The position numbers were made by a program, and so were the translations under genes. Shown here piece after piece: positions 35,322 to 47,036 of a stretch of 64,000 nt of DNA (position 1 is its first letter; each line of letters opens with the position of its first letter). Source of the stretch: Rhizobium leguminosarum (GTDB taxonomy: Bacteria; Pseudomonadota; Alphaproteobacteria; Rhizobiales; Rhizobiaceae); the NCBI RefSeq assembly GCF_002953715.1, contig NZ_CP025016.1, positions 248,001 through 312,000 of the forward strand. The letters run 5' to 3'. Below the pieces are notes generated by a model that was given only the letters and a program-made list of their open reading frames with translations, searched no databases and was not told the DNA's origin.

Positions 35322-35345
35322 GTCATTCTCCCCGGCGGTATCTTA

Positions 35346-36410
35346 CTATGCCGCCCGATTCCAAAGAACCAGTCTTAGCAAACTATCGGGATTGCCGAAG
35401 CCCCCCGACTTCACGGCGCACCGAAAATGCCGCCCATCGGCTGACGTGACATCGAACCACGGCACGCCAGCTTCGATTTCGCCCTTCGGCGCCAGCACTC
35501 TGACATCAAGCGCCTGGAAAACGGCAAGCGCCGTATCGCCACCGCCGACCATCAGCATGTCAGGCTTCGTATCGTCGATGACCGATCTGACGCCTGCAGC
35601 AAAACGGCGGGCGACCAGCGCCGCATCGGCCGCCATATCGCCGGTGCAACGCAGCAGCGCCGGCAACGCCATGCCCTCCCCGCCTTCGATTTCTCCGATC
35701 GGCGCGTCCATCACCATGCGCAGAACGCCCGAGGCTTCGAGCCGGTCCATCTGGGTAGCGGTAATCGGGTCGCGCGAGCCAAAGGCAAACAGGGTACGCC
35801 GGGTCGCCGCAAACTCCGGCACCGATTGCCGCCCCGTCTCGCCGAGCTGGCGGGCAAGTGCGGAACCCAGACCCCGTGCGCCGACCGCAAGCGTCAGCCG
35901 CCAGTCATGATCGGCAACGATTTGGTCGAGATCACTATCGTCCTTTGCATCGGCAACAGCAACATTGCCCGCGCGGCCCTCGAACAGATCGGCGATCGGC
36001 AGTGGCTTGTCGACGCCGCGGCCGACAACACAGCCTCTGTAGGTCACACGCTCCTGATCGGGAATGGCGGGCGCCACCAGGATAGTCTCCAGGCCGAGCG
36101 CATCGGCCAGCGCCAGGCTTTCCGCCGCGACATTGCCCTTCAGCCGGGAGTCGATCTTCTTCATCACGACTGCGGGCTTCACGCCACGAAGCGCCGCGGT
36201 CGCGAAGCGGACCCTTTCGGCAGCTTCCGGTTCGCCAAGCGCACGCGAAGCGGTGTTGACGACGACGACGTCACAGCCGGTGGCGATCGCATCCTCCGCG
36301 GCCCCGACGTCGACAGCGACCGCAACCGAAAGGCCCGCTTCGACGAAGGGCGTGCCGGTATCGAGCGCACCCGTCAGATCATCAGCGACGATAACGGCCT
36401 TCAGCGTCAT
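35346..36410 (-). CDS. Four-carbon acid sugar kinase (DUF1537 / OtnK-DtnK family)
   Basis: A 354-residue kinase with the DUF1537 N-terminus KAVIVADDLTGALDTGTPF (Asp10-Asp11) and KKIDSRLKGNVAAES, and the C-terminal nucleotide-binding part MLMVGGGDTALAVFQAL...GVPWFDV, KSGGFGNPDSL. The family phosphorylates D-threonate, D-erythronate or oxo-tetronates at C4. A PdxA2-type dehydrogenase, the usual next enzyme, lies in the divergent half of this locus. The start overlaps the upstream ATPase stop (ATGA). Confidence 0.87.
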   Translation of the reverse strand: MTLKAVIVADDLTGALDTGTPFVEAGLSVAVAVDVGAAEDAIATGCDVVVVNTASRALGEPEAAERVRFATAALRGVKPAVVMKKIDSRLKGNVAAESLALADALGLETILVAPAIPDQERVTYRGCVVGRGVDKPLPIADLFEGRAGNVAVADAKDDSDLDQIVADHDWRLTLAVGARGLGSALARQLGETGRQSVPEFAATRRTLFAFGSRDPITATQMDRLEASGVLRMVMDAPIGEIEGGEGMALPALLRCTGDMAADAALVARRFAAGVRSVIDDTKPDMLMVGGGDTALAVFQALDVRVLAPKGEIEAGVPWFDVTSADGRHFRCAVKSGGFGNPDSLLRLVLWNRAA

Positions 36411-37398
36411 GTGGTCTGTCCGGTGTTGACGGCGTGACAGGCGACGAGATGGCCGGGCTTCGCCTCCTTCCACGCGGGAATGACCTTGCTGCAGACATCC
36501 ATGGCGATTGGGCAGCGCGTGTGGAAACGGCAGCCCGACGGCGGGTTCAGCGGGCTCGGCACATCGCCTTGGAGGATCTGGCGCTGACGTGTGCGCTCAT
36601 GCTCGGGATCAGTCTCCGGAACGGCCGACAGCAGCGCCCTGGTATAGGGATGCAGCGGATTGTCGAAGAGTTCCTCGCGGGTGGCAAGTTCGGCGAGCCG
36701 CCCGAGATACATGACGCCGACGCGAGTGCTGATGTGGCGCACGACGGCGAGATCATGGGCGATGAACAGATAGGTCAGCCCGTATTTTTCCTGCAGATCG
36801 AGCAGCAAGTTGATGATCTGTGCCTGGATCGACACGTCGAGCGCCGAAATCGCCTCGTCGCAGACGATGAATTTCGGCTGGCAGGCGAGCGCGCGGGCAA
36901 TGACGACGCGCTGGCGCTGGCCGCCGGAAAGCTCGTGCGGGTAACGCTGGGCAAAGCGCGTGGACAGGCCGACATCGGTGAGCAGCGTCGCCACCCTCTC
37001 CTTCAGTTCCGCCTTGGTGCAGAGCTTGTGGAAGAGGATCGGCTCGCCGATCGCCTCGCCCACCGTCATGCGCGGATTGAGTGTCGAATACGGATCCTGG
37101 AAGACGATCTGCAGGTCGCGGCGAAAGGGCCGCATCTGTTTTTCATCGAGCGTCGCGAGATCCTGGCCCTTGTAGACGACCTTCCCGCTGGTCGCCTTGT
37201 AGAGGTTGAGGATGGTGAAACCGGTCGTCGATTTGCCGCAGCCGGATTCGCCGACGAGACTCAGCGTCTCGCCTTCCATGATGTCGAGATTGACATTGTC
37301 GAGCGCATAGACGGTCGCCGAACGCTCACCGAAGGCGCCGAGCTTGACGTGGAAATGCTTGACCAGGTTTTCGACCTTGAGCAGCGGTTGAGCACCCA

Positions 37399-37402
<4 letters not shown>
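36407..37402 (-). CDS. Oligopeptide/dipeptide-type ABC transporter ATP-binding protein (DppF-like)
   Basis: A 331-residue ATPase: Walker A VGESGCGKSTTG, signature LSGGQRQRVV, Walker B FIVCDEAISALD, and the family C-terminal extension PSPLNPPSGCRFHTRCP with conserved Cys. Partner of the DppD-like ATPase upstream, overlapping it by 4 bases. Part of the family-5 importer of the acid-sugar locus. Confidence 0.9.
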
Positions 37403-38402
<1,000 letters not shown>

Positions 38403-38406
<4 letters not shown>

Positions 38407-39359
38407 TTGCTGCCCCGCGGATTGAGCGCGTCGTTGAGACCGTCGCCAAGGAAGCTGAAGGCAACCGAGGCAAGGCCGAGCACGGCCGCCGGAGCGGCGA
38501 GAAGGTGGGGATAATGCTGCCAGACACGCAGACCGTCCGAGATCATGTTGCCCCAGCTCGGCGTCGGCGGATTGACCCCGACACCAAGGAAGCTGAAAGC
38601 ACTTTCCAGCACCATTGCCGTGCCGAGACCGGCGCTGACCGAGACGATCAAAGGCCCCAGCGCATTCGGAATGACATAGCGCTTGATGATGATCCAGTTC
38701 GACAGGCCGAGCGCCTGCGCCGCGGTGATATAGGGTCGGCTGCGGATCGACAGTACCTGGGCGCGGACGAGACGGGCATAAGGCGGCCAGGAGATCAGTG
38801 CCATCGATCCGAAGACGAGAATGAAATCCACCCACATGGTTTCGCGGTAGAAGGGATTGAGGGTCGCGAGGTAACGCGCCTCCATCCATTTACTGATCGG
38901 CGATTTCAGCGACGCGTTGATGACGACGACGAGCAGCAGGTTGGGAACCGACATCGTCACGTCGGTCAGCCACATGATGGCGCGATCGAACGGATTGCCG
39001 AAGAAACCGGCGACGGCCCCGAGCACGAGACCGATCAGCACCGCGAAGACGGTGACGATGATGGCGACGAGGAAGGCGGTGCGTGTGCCGAAGACCACGC
39101 GGCTGAAGACGTCGCGGCCGAGATCGTCGGTTCCGAAGAGGTGGCTCATCGACGGCAGGACGTTGCGGGCGTTGAGGTCCTGGCTCAGATAATCATAGGG
39201 AGTGAGGTAAGGCCCGAAGATCGCCGTGAAGGCGAGGATCACGACGACGACGAGGCCGAAGATGGCGAGCCGGTTGCGCTTCAGCCGATACCAGGCGTCG
39301 CGCCACAGGCTGACCGGTTCTTCGACCGTTTCGATGGTGGAAAGAGGGATGGCGGACAT
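38403..39359 (-). CDS. ABC transporter permease (DppC-like)
   Basis: A 318-residue permease with the OppC N-terminal region (RLKRNRLAIFGLVVVVILAFTAIFGPYLTPYD), HLFGTDDLGRDVFSRVVFGTR and the EAA loop AAQALGLSNWIIIKRYVIPNALG. Two bases separate its start from the DppB-like permease upstream. Confidence 0.9.
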
Positions 39360-39361
39360 GG

Positions 39362-40324
39362 TCAGCGGCTCCTTCTTGAATCATTGGCGCGGGGATCAAG
39401 CAGCGGATAGAGCACATCCACCAGGAGGTTCGAGACCATCACCAGGAACGACCCGATCAGCGTGATCGCCAGAATGACTGGATAATCGGAATTGATCAGC
39501 GCCTGCACAGTCAACCGGCCGAGGCCCGGCAGGCCGAAGACGAGTTCGACGAAGATCGCGCCGTTGACGATGGTGATCATGATCAGGCCGAGCTGCGTGA
39601 CAACGGGCGTTAGCACCGGCCGCAGGATATGGCGCAATGCCACGATGATCTCGGGCACGCCCTTGGCGCGGGCGGTGCGGACGAAATCCTCCGACAGTAC
39701 CTCGATGACGGCGGCACGTGTCTGCCTCACGATCAGCGCGATCGGCTGGAAGGAAAGGACGAGCAGCGGCAGCAGGATACGGACATCGAAGATGCCGCCC
39801 CAGCCATAGGGCACGCTTGCACCCGGCAGCAGCACGATGAGGCCGACCATCAGCATCGGACCGGCGACATAGGCCGGGATCGCCCAGAGGAAGAGTGCGG
39901 AGCCCAGAATGGCATAGTCGATGCGCGAATTCTGGTTGAGCGCAGCGATCATGCCGAGCGGGATCGCGACGACGGCGGTCAGGATGATGGAACAGAGGGC
40001 AAGCTGGAAGGAGACGGGTGCGGCAGCCGAGACCATCGCCCAGACGGAGCGGCCCGATGTCAGCGAGTTACCGAATTGGCCATGCAGCAGGTTCCAGATG
40101 TAAAGGCCGAACTGGACGATGAAGGGTTTGTTGAGGCCGGCACTTTCGCGAATGGCTTCGATGCGCTGCGGATTATAGGCGACGTCGCCTGGCGCGCGCA
40201 GGAAGATCAGCTTGATCGGATCGCCGGCACCATAGAAGGCCAGCGCGTAGACCGCCAGCATCACCACCAGAACGGACGGAATCCAGATGGCAAATCGGGT
40301 TAGCACGTAGCGCAGCAAGGCCAC
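39362..40324 (-). CDS. ABC transporter permease (DppB-like)
   Basis: A 320-residue permease of OppB type: LLRYVLTRFAIWIPSVLVVMLAVYALAFYGAGDPIKL at the N-terminus and the EAA loop RTARAKGVPEIIVALRHILRPVLTPV. Separated from the binding-protein gene upstream by 124 bp that contain a strong hairpin. Confidence 0.9.
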   Translation of the reverse strand: MALLRYVLTRFAIWIPSVLVVMLAVYALAFYGAGDPIKLIFLRAPGDVAYNPQRIEAIRESAGLNKPFIVQFGLYIWNLLHGQFGNSLTSGRSVWAMVSAAAPVSFQLALCSIILTAVVAIPLGMIAALNQNSRIDYAILGSALFLWAIPAYVAGPMLMVGLIVLLPGASVPYGWGGIFDVRILLPLLVLSFQPIALIVRQTRAAVIEVLSEDFVRTARAKGVPEIIVALRHILRPVLTPVVTQLGLIMITIVNGAIFVELVFGLPGLGRLTVQALINSDYPVILAITLIGSFLVMVSNLLVDVLYPLLDPRANDSRRSR

Positions 40325-40389
40325 CTCCCACCTGTTGTTCGACGCGTTCCCGCTTTTGGCTGCGATCGCATCTCTTCTTTTTGATACGT

Positions 40390-40415
40390 GCGCGAAGGCC
40401 TTGCGGCCTTCGCGC
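40390..40415 (-). terminator. Intercistronic hairpin between binding-protein and permease genes
   Basis: GCGCGAAGGCC and GGCCTTCGCGC form a perfect 11-bp stem around TTGC; on the minus strand ATCAAAAAG follows. It probably stabilises or partly ends the binding-protein message, giving more binding protein than permease. Confidence 0.55.
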
Positions 40416-40448
40416 GGGTTATTGCCGATTGGAACGGTTTCCGCCGGA

Positions 40449-42083
40449 TCAACCGATGGAAATGTTCCAGGGTTCTACGACCTGCCAGTCAAGGTTCTTT
40501 TCCAGGCCCTTGACCTCTTTGGTAGCCCAGCGCGACATCGCCTGAGAATACCATGGAATGAAGGCCCAATCCTCGCGGAACGCCTTCTGGGCTTCCTGGG
40601 CGAGAGCGATGCGCTTCGGATCGTCCGCAGCCTTGGTCGTGGCCTCGGCAAGGGCACTGTCGACCTTGTCGTTCTTGTATCCGCCGAGCTTGTTCTGCGC
40701 ATTCGACGAGGTCGAGGCGATGCAGCCCGCCAGATAGGAGACGGCATCCGGAACGCGGGTGCCGACGTCGTCGCGGAAGATCTGGACCGAATTCTGATCC
40801 GGACCCGCATAGGAATCCTGCTGCGGCTTCATGTCGACGGCTGTGATGCCGAGATTCTGACGCCACTGCTCGGCGATGAACTGGGCGGCGGCCTGAATGG
40901 CCGGCGCCGAGATGCCGACGAACAGGATCTTCGGCAGGCGCTCCGGACCGCCGTAGGTCGATTCCGCAAGCAGTTTCTTGGCAGCCGCCGGATCATAGGG
41001 ATAAGGCTCGAAACCGGAATTCTCCGCACCCGGAACCGAGTTGAGGATCTGGTCGGCTTTCTTGTGCGGCCCGTCGGGATAGGACGCCTTGAAGAGGCCG
41101 TCTCGATCGACGGCCATGATCAGCGCCTGGCGGACCTTCGGATCGTCCATCGGCGCGCGGGAGATGTTGAACCAGAAATGCTGACTGGTCGGGATCAGCG
41201 GGCCGGCGGAAAATTCCGGACCAAGATCCTGGATGATAGTCGAGGTGACAAGTTCAGTGTGGGCATTGAACTCACCCGATTTGATCAGCGACGTTGCCGT
41301 GACATTGTCCTCGATCGAGGTGATATCAATACGGGCAAGCTTCGGCTTCGGTCCGAAGAAGTTCTCATTCGGCTCGAAAGAGAGTTTGCCGGCGTCGATG
41401 TCGATGCTCGTCAGCTTGAATGGGCCGGAAAAGACCGGCTTGCTATCGGGCTTATACCAATCGATGATCTCCTCACCGTCGCTGCCGCGCGACTGCGACG
41501 CCTTGGTGATCGGCGCGATGTGGTTTGCCAGGCGCATGAAGAAGATCGGGTCTGCAGCAGCCAGCGTCACGACGACCGTTCCTTCGTCGGGTGTCGCGAC
41601 ACCAGTCAACTCCTTGCCGGAGCCGGCGGCGATTTCGGCGTAACCCTTGACCCTGCTCAGCACCTGGTCGGCGCGCTGGTTTTTGGTATTGGGCATCGAG
41701 GAGACTTCCCACGATCCTTTGACATCCGCCGAGGTGATCTTGCTGCCGTCGGAAAAGACGGCCTTCGGGTCGAGCTTGAAGGTCCAAACGGTGTTGTCGG
41801 CCGATTCCCAGCTGGTGAAGACGTAGGGCTTGATATTGCCTTGGCTGTCGAAATACATCGGCGATGCCCACCAGATGGAATTCCAGCGGAACGTCCTGCC
41901 GCCGCCGCGCAGCGGTGACCAGTCCTGGTCGAAGGCCGGATTTGCGACCTTCAGGACCTGGCCTTCATCGGCCATAACGATACGGGCATTCATCCCGAAT
42001 ACGGTGAGGCCGACGCCGGCTGCAAGGCCGAGCTTCAGCGCGTTACGACGTGATATGTTGGTTTTATCCGATTGATCAGACAT
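40449..42083 (-). CDS. ABC transporter substrate-binding protein (family 5), Tat-exported
   Basis: A 544-residue family-5 binding protein with a Tat signal (NISRRNALKLGLAAGVGLTVFGMNA). Core motifs: SWESADNTVWTFKLDPKAVFSDGSKITSADV, HFWFNISRAPMDDPKVRQALIMAVDRDGL. GGGAGGAAT precedes the ATG at 42083. First gene of the leftward operon binding protein - permeases - ATPases - kinase - GntR. Family-5 proteins bind peptides, but also oligosaccharides, opines and other solutes, so the catabolic genes around it are a better guide to substrate. Confidence 0.9.
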   Translation of the reverse strand: MSDQSDKTNISRRNALKLGLAAGVGLTVFGMNARIVMADEGQVLKVANPAFDQDWSPLRGGGRTFRWNSIWWASPMYFDSQGNIKPYVFTSWESADNTVWTFKLDPKAVFSDGSKITSADVKGSWEVSSMPNTKNQRADQVLSRVKGYAEIAAGSGKELTGVATPDEGTVVVTLAAADPIFFMRLANHIAPITKASQSRGSDGEEIIDWYKPDSKPVFSGPFKLTSIDIDAGKLSFEPNENFFGPKPKLARIDITSIEDNVTATSLIKSGEFNAHTELVTSTIIQDLGPEFSAGPLIPTSQHFWFNISRAPMDDPKVRQALIMAVDRDGLFKASYPDGPHKKADQILNSVPGAENSGFEPYPYDPAAAKKLLAESTYGGPERLPKILFVGISAPAIQAAAQFIAEQWRQNLGITAVDMKPQQDSYAGPDQNSVQIFRDDVGTRVPDAVSYLAGCIASTSSNAQNKLGGYKNDKVDSALAEATTKAADDPKRIALAQEAQKAFREDWAFIPWYSQAMSRWATKEVKGLEKNLDWQVVEPWNISIG

Positions 42084-42233
42084 GGCATTCCTCCCAGAGT
42101 GAATTCGGCAGCGCTCTCCCTGCACCTGCCAGGCGCAGCACAATCCGTTCCGTATCGTTCTCTCGTTATTGTAAATATGTCAACAAAAAATCGCAATTTC
42201 AATTCGAACAAAATTTTCTTCTGAAAATATATA

Positions 42234-42256
42234 AGTTATAACAGATAGATAACTTT
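42234..42256. promoter_or_regulatory. Inverted repeat in the AT-rich promoter region
   Basis: AAGTTAT, nine bases, ATAACTT: a perfect 7-bp dyad in the divergent region. It may be an operator, or simply promoter AT content. Confidence 0.35.
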
Positions 42257-42276
42257 TCAGAGCGGCGTTACAGCAT

Positions 42277-42295
42277 TTTGTCTTCTTGACAAAAG
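42277..42295. promoter_or_regulatory. Candidate GntR/FadR-type operator
   Basis: TTTTGTC-TTCTT-GACAAAA is a perfect 7-bp inverted repeat with GT/AC half-sites, as in FadR-subfamily operators. It lies between the two divergent transcription units, and the locus encodes a FadR-type regulator at 34557-35321. Confidence 0.5.
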
Positions 42296-42409
42296 ATCGG
42301 CAATGGAAAAGTTCTTTGCACTCCATCGCGACAGACGAATGACAACTGGAATGCGCAGCCGGGCGGTTCGAACACGGATCCCCAGACAGGACGCGCCGAG
42401 GAGGGCGAA

Positions 42410-43315
42410 ATGAGCCATCACAGGATTACAGGCGTTTTCAGCGCCTCCGCAACGCCGCTGACAGCAGAGAATACGCCGGATTTCGCCCTTTTCACCGATC
42501 ATTGCCGGCAGCTGCTGGCCGAGGGATGCCATGGCGTGGCGCTGCTCGGCACGACGGGCGAGGCCAATTCCTTCTCCGGCGCCGAGCGCCGCGCCATTCT
42601 GGAAGCGGCACTGAAGGCCGGCATTCCTGCCGACAGACTTTTGCCGGGCACAGGCGTCGTCGCCATTCCCGAGACCGTGGAACTCACCCGGCACGCGCTG
42701 TCGCTTGGCGTCACCAAGGTGGTCATGCTGCCACCCTTCTACTACAAGGGTGTGTCCGACGACGGCCTCTTCGCTGCCTATTCGCAGGTGCTGGAAAAGG
42801 TCGCCGACACCCGCCTGCAGGTCATCCTCTATCATATTCCGCAGGTCTCAGGCGTTCCCCTATCCATTCCGCTGATCGGACGGCTGATTGCCGCCTTCCC
42901 GGAAACGGTCGTCGGCATCAAGGAATCTGCCGGTGATTTCAACAACATGCAGGCGATCATCGCCGCGTATCCCGGTTTTTCGGTGCTGGCGGGCGCCGAT
43001 CCGCTGCTACTGCCGCTGCTGAAGGCGGGCGGTGCCGGCTGCATCACCGCAACCTCCAATCTCGTGGCGAATTCGCTGTGCACCGTCTACGACCATGTCC
43101 ATGACGAGGCGCACGCCGCCGATGTCGAGGCGGCGCAGGCCCGCATCAACGCCTATCGCACGCTTTCCAACTCTTACGTCCAGATCCCGACCATCAAGGC
43201 GATGGTGGGGCTGAAGACCGGCAATCCCGCCTGGAAGCGCACGCGCGCGCCGCTGATGCCGCTCGGCGATACTGACTATGCCGCACTCGCCGAAAGCTAT
43301 GCCAAGCTGCCTTGA
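42410..43315 (+). CDS. Dihydrodipicolinate synthase/N-acetylneuraminate lyase family protein
   Basis: A 301-residue class I aldolase-fold enzyme. GTTGEA (48-52) binds the keto-acid carboxylate, Y141 (ILYHIP) is the catalytic Tyr and K171 (VVGIKESAGD) forms the Schiff base. It is not likely the housekeeping DapA: it sits in a catabolic locus with a sialidase-like gene. Possible reactions are cleavage of a 2-keto-3-deoxy acid or sialic-acid-like compound. First gene of the rightward unit; the next gene starts 11 bp later. Confidence 0.87.
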   Translation: MSHHRITGVFSASATPLTAENTPDFALFTDHCRQLLAEGCHGVALLGTTGEANSFSGAERRAILEAALKAGIPADRLLPGTGVVAIPETVELTRHALSLGVTKVVMLPPFYYKGVSDDGLFAAYSQVLEKVADTRLQVILYHIPQVSGVPLSIPLIGRLIAAFPETVVGIKESAGDFNNMQAIIAAYPGFSVLAGADPLLLPLLKAGGAGCITATSNLVANSLCTVYDHVHDEAHAADVEAAQARINAYRTLSNSYVQIPTIKAMVGLKTGNPAWKRTRAPLMPLGDTDYAALAESYAKLP

Positions 43316-43326
43316 GGAGATCCGTC

Positions 43327-44514
43327 ATGAGTTTTACCGGCCTGCCTCCGGAAGCCGTTCCGGCCCTGATGACCGGGGCCATTGCCCCTCACCCCATCGT
43401 CGAGGGTCGCGCGGATGCCTATCTGCCCTCCCCCTGCATCCAGAACCATGCCGCAAATCTCGCCTTTCTGCCCGACGGCACGCTGACCTGCGTCTGGTTC
43501 GGCGGCACGATGGAGGGCATGGGTGACATCTCGATTTACATGTCGCGGCTGACGCCGGGCGCCGAGCGATGGTCCGTGCCGGAAAAAATGAGCGACGACC
43601 CGGAGAAATCCGAACAGAACCCGTTGATTTTCAATGCTTCAGACGGAAAAATATGGCTGCTCTATACCTCGCAGACTTCTGGAAATCAGGACGGTTCGGT
43701 TGTCAAATGCCGGATTTCCGGCGATGGGGGCCAGACCTTCGGGCCGGTCCAAATCCTCTGCGACAGCCCTGGCACCTTCGTTCGCCAGCAGATCGTCGTC
43801 AACGGCAGGGGCGACTGGCTGCTTCCGGTCTTCCGCTGCGTCGGCCTGAACGGCCAGCGCTGGAGCGGCGATGCCGATACGGCAGCCGTGCTGATGTCGC
43901 GTGATGGCGGCGCGAGCTGGCAAATGCACGATATTCCAGACAGTATCGGCGCGGTGCACATGAACATCCTGCCGCTTGGCGGCGACGAGATGATCGCCTT
44001 CTACCGCAACCGTTTCGCCGAAAACATCCTGTCCAGCCGATCATCCGATGGCGGCGAGACCTGGAGTGCGCCCGAACCCACCGAACTGCCGAACAACAAT
44101 TCCTCGATCCAGGCCACGATCCTGAATGATGGAGCAATTGCAATGGTTTACAACCATTCGAATGCCGGCACGTCGGATGCGCGGCGCCAGTCTCTCTATG
44201 ACGAAATCGAGGCTGGAGAGGCTGGAGAGACCGCTGTCGTTGCTGATAACAGCGCACAAAAGGCCGTCTGGGGTGTTCCGCGCGCGCCGCTGAGCCTTGC
44301 GATATCAAGGGATGGCGGCAAGAGCTTTCAGCATCGCGTCGATCTCGATACCGGCGACGGCTTCTGCCTCAGCAACAATTCGAAGGATTCGCTGAACCGC
44401 GAATTCTCCTATCCCTCGATCGTCCAGGGCGATGACGGCACGCTCCATATCGCCTACACCTACTACCGGCGCGCCATCAAATATATCAGCCTCGCCCCGC
44501 AATCGCTGCCCTAG
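43327..44514 (+). CDS. Sialidase-like (BNR/Asp-box) protein
   Basis: A 395-residue six-bladed propeller protein of the sialidase superfamily. Four Asp-box motifs are visible: SGDGGQTFG, SRDGGASWQ, SSDGGETWS, SRDGGKSFQ. An N-terminal Arg-containing segment and YPSIVQGDDGTLHIAYTYYRR near the end resemble the BNR_2 group. No signal peptide is evident, so it may act on an imported compound. A 9-bp tandem repeat (GGCTGGAGA twice, near 44214-44231) lies in a surface loop. GAGGAG precedes the ATG at 43327. Whether it is a true glycosidase is open. Confidence 0.83.
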   Translation: MSFTGLPPEAVPALMTGAIAPHPIVEGRADAYLPSPCIQNHAANLAFLPDGTLTCVWFGGTMEGMGDISIYMSRLTPGAERWSVPEKMSDDPEKSEQNPLIFNASDGKIWLLYTSQTSGNQDGSVVKCRISGDGGQTFGPVQILCDSPGTFVRQQIVVNGRGDWLLPVFRCVGLNGQRWSGDADTAAVLMSRDGGASWQMHDIPDSIGAVHMNILPLGGDEMIAFYRNRFAENILSSRSSDGGETWSAPEPTELPNNNSSIQATILNDGAIAMVYNHSNAGTSDARRQSLYDEIEAGEAGETAVVADNSAQKAVWGVPRAPLSLAISRDGGKSFQHRVDLDTGDGFCLSNNSKDSLNREFSYPSIVQGDDGTLHIAYTYYRRAIKYISLAPQSLP

Positions 44515-44871
44515 CAAAGCGGTAGCCGGAATATCGTAAACCTGCGTCCGACCGCATGAGGAAAGATGCAGGATGACAACGGCTGTGGGTTTACTGACGG
44601 AAGAAATTGACAACAGGGTCGGATTATTCGCCGCCGTGGCAAAGATGATGGCCAGCTGTGCCTGGAATGGCGTTTTCATCGATACGGTTTCTATAACATA
44701 TTGATATTTTAGTCGATATCTGTGCGCCAGCGCTAACTTGAAGCGCGACAGATCGCACATCGAAAGATAAAAAATTCCGCCTCTTGGAATGCTGGCTTGA
44801 CATTGATCTTACAACTTTACATTAAAGAGGGCGAGGATATTGCCGCAAGATCTTGCAGGGAGGACTGGTTC
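44515..44871. other. Intergenic region before the iron alcohol dehydrogenase
   Basis: 357 bp without a supported gene; a 43-codon frame at 44573-44704 has no recognisable similarity and a poor ribosome site. A promoter-like sequence lies near the right end. Confidence 0.5.
44797..44825 (+). promoter_or_regulatory. Possible sigma-70 promoter of the alcohol dehydrogenase
   Basis: TTGACA (44797-44802), 17 bp, CATTAA (44820-44825). Perfect -35, weak -10, about 46 bp before the start codon. Suggests that this gene and pdxA2 can be transcribed apart from the dapA-like and sialidase-like genes. Confidence 0.4.
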
Positions 44872-46005
44872 ATGGCCAGCTTGGATTCGCCGATCACGAT
44901 AGTTCGGCCGCATCTGATCGAATTCGGCGTCGGCACGGCGGGAAAGCTCGGCAGATGGGCTGATGAAAAGGGCTATCGGCGCACGCTCGTCATCTCCGAT
45001 GCCTTCAACGCTTCGCGCATCGACGTGCTGGAGCTGAAGGGCGAGGTTACGGTCTTTGCCGAAGTGACGCCCGAACCGGATACGGCCAATCTCGAAAAAG
45101 TCCTGGCGGCGGCAAACGCCGCCAATGCCGAGCTGATTGTCGGTTTCGGCGGCGGCAGCGCCATGGATCTGGCGAAACTTGCGGCCGTGCTTGCCGGCTC
45201 CACCCAGACGCTGCACGAGGTCGTCGGTCCGAACAAGGTGCATGGGCCGCGCAAGGTAGCGCTTGCCCAGGTGCCGACGACATCGGGCACCGGCAGCGAG
45301 GCCGGCATCCGTGCGCTTGTCACCGATCCCGCGACGATGGCAAAGCTCGCCGTCGAAAGCCTGCACATGCTGGCCGATATCGCCGTCATCGATCCGGCCC
45401 TGACCTTCAGCGTCCCTGCCCGCACGACGGCGGCAACCGGCGTCGATGCCATGGCCCATTGCGTCGAGGCCTTCACCAACCGCAAGGCCCATCCGATGGT
45501 CGACATCTATGCGATCGAGGGAACGCGCCTCGTCGGCAAATATCTCGCCCGCGCCGTCAAGGACGGCAATGACGCCGAGGCGCGCGCCGGCCTCTCGCTC
45601 GCCTCGCTTTACGGCGGTTTCTGCCTCGGCCCGGTCAACACCGCCGGCGGCCATGCGCTCGCCTATCCCCTCGGCACGCGCTGGCATGTGGCCCATGGCG
45701 CGGCCAATGCGCTGATTTTTCCGCATGTTCTCGCCTTCAATACACCTTCCGCGCCTGAAAAAACCAAGGCGGTGATGGAAGCGCTTGGGCGTGAAACCTC
45801 CGGGAACATCACCTCCGTCTTCGATGCGGCTTACGCTTTCTGCGCCGAACTCGGCATCGAGATGAAGCTCTCCGGCCTCGGCGTGCCGGAAAGCGATCTC
45901 GACGCCATGGCCGACGACGCCTTTGCCATTCGCCGTCTGCTCGATAACAATCCGCGAGATCTCTCTCGGGCCGACATTCGCTCGATTTACGCGGCTGCCT
46001 TTTAA
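44872..46005 (+). CDS. Iron-containing alcohol dehydrogenase
   Basis: A 377-residue group III dehydrogenase. NAD-binding GFGGGSAMDLAKLAAVL, QVPTTSGTGSEAG, and metal ligands in DPALTF (Asp), DAMAHCVEAF, NTAGGHALAYPLG and WHVAHGAANALIFPHV (His). It is distantly like maleylacetate reductases. AGGGAGGA sits upstream of the ATG at 44872. It probably oxidises an alcohol group of the locus substrate, or its lyase product. Followed 31 bp later by the PdxA2 gene. Confidence 0.88.
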   Translation: MASLDSPITIVRPHLIEFGVGTAGKLGRWADEKGYRRTLVISDAFNASRIDVLELKGEVTVFAEVTPEPDTANLEKVLAAANAANAELIVGFGGGSAMDLAKLAAVLAGSTQTLHEVVGPNKVHGPRKVALAQVPTTSGTGSEAGIRALVTDPATMAKLAVESLHMLADIAVIDPALTFSVPARTTAATGVDAMAHCVEAFTNRKAHPMVDIYAIEGTRLVGKYLARAVKDGNDAEARAGLSLASLYGGFCLGPVNTAGGHALAYPLGTRWHVAHGAANALIFPHVLAFNTPSAPEKTKAVMEALGRETSGNITSVFDAAYAFCAELGIEMKLSGLGVPESDLDAMADDAFAIRRLLDNNPRDLSRADIRSIYAAAF

Positions 46006-46036
46006 GCGGTAAGGTTTTTTAGAAGGGACTCGATCG

Positions 46037-47023
<987 letters not shown>

Positions 47024-47036
47024 ACCGCCGACCCCA

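Larger units (their letters stand above)
42084..42409. other. Divergent promoter region of the acid-sugar locus
   Basis: 326 bp between the binding-protein gene and the DapA-family gene. The middle (about 42170-42260) is strikingly AT-rich compared with its surroundings. It contains two inverted repeats, listed separately, and no supported gene. It must carry the promoters of both halves of the locus. Confidence 0.65.

Noticed and set aside
40335..41918. A 527-codon open frame on the plus strand
   Set aside because: Antisense to the family-5 binding protein, which has a Tat signal and family motifs. No ribosome site or domain.
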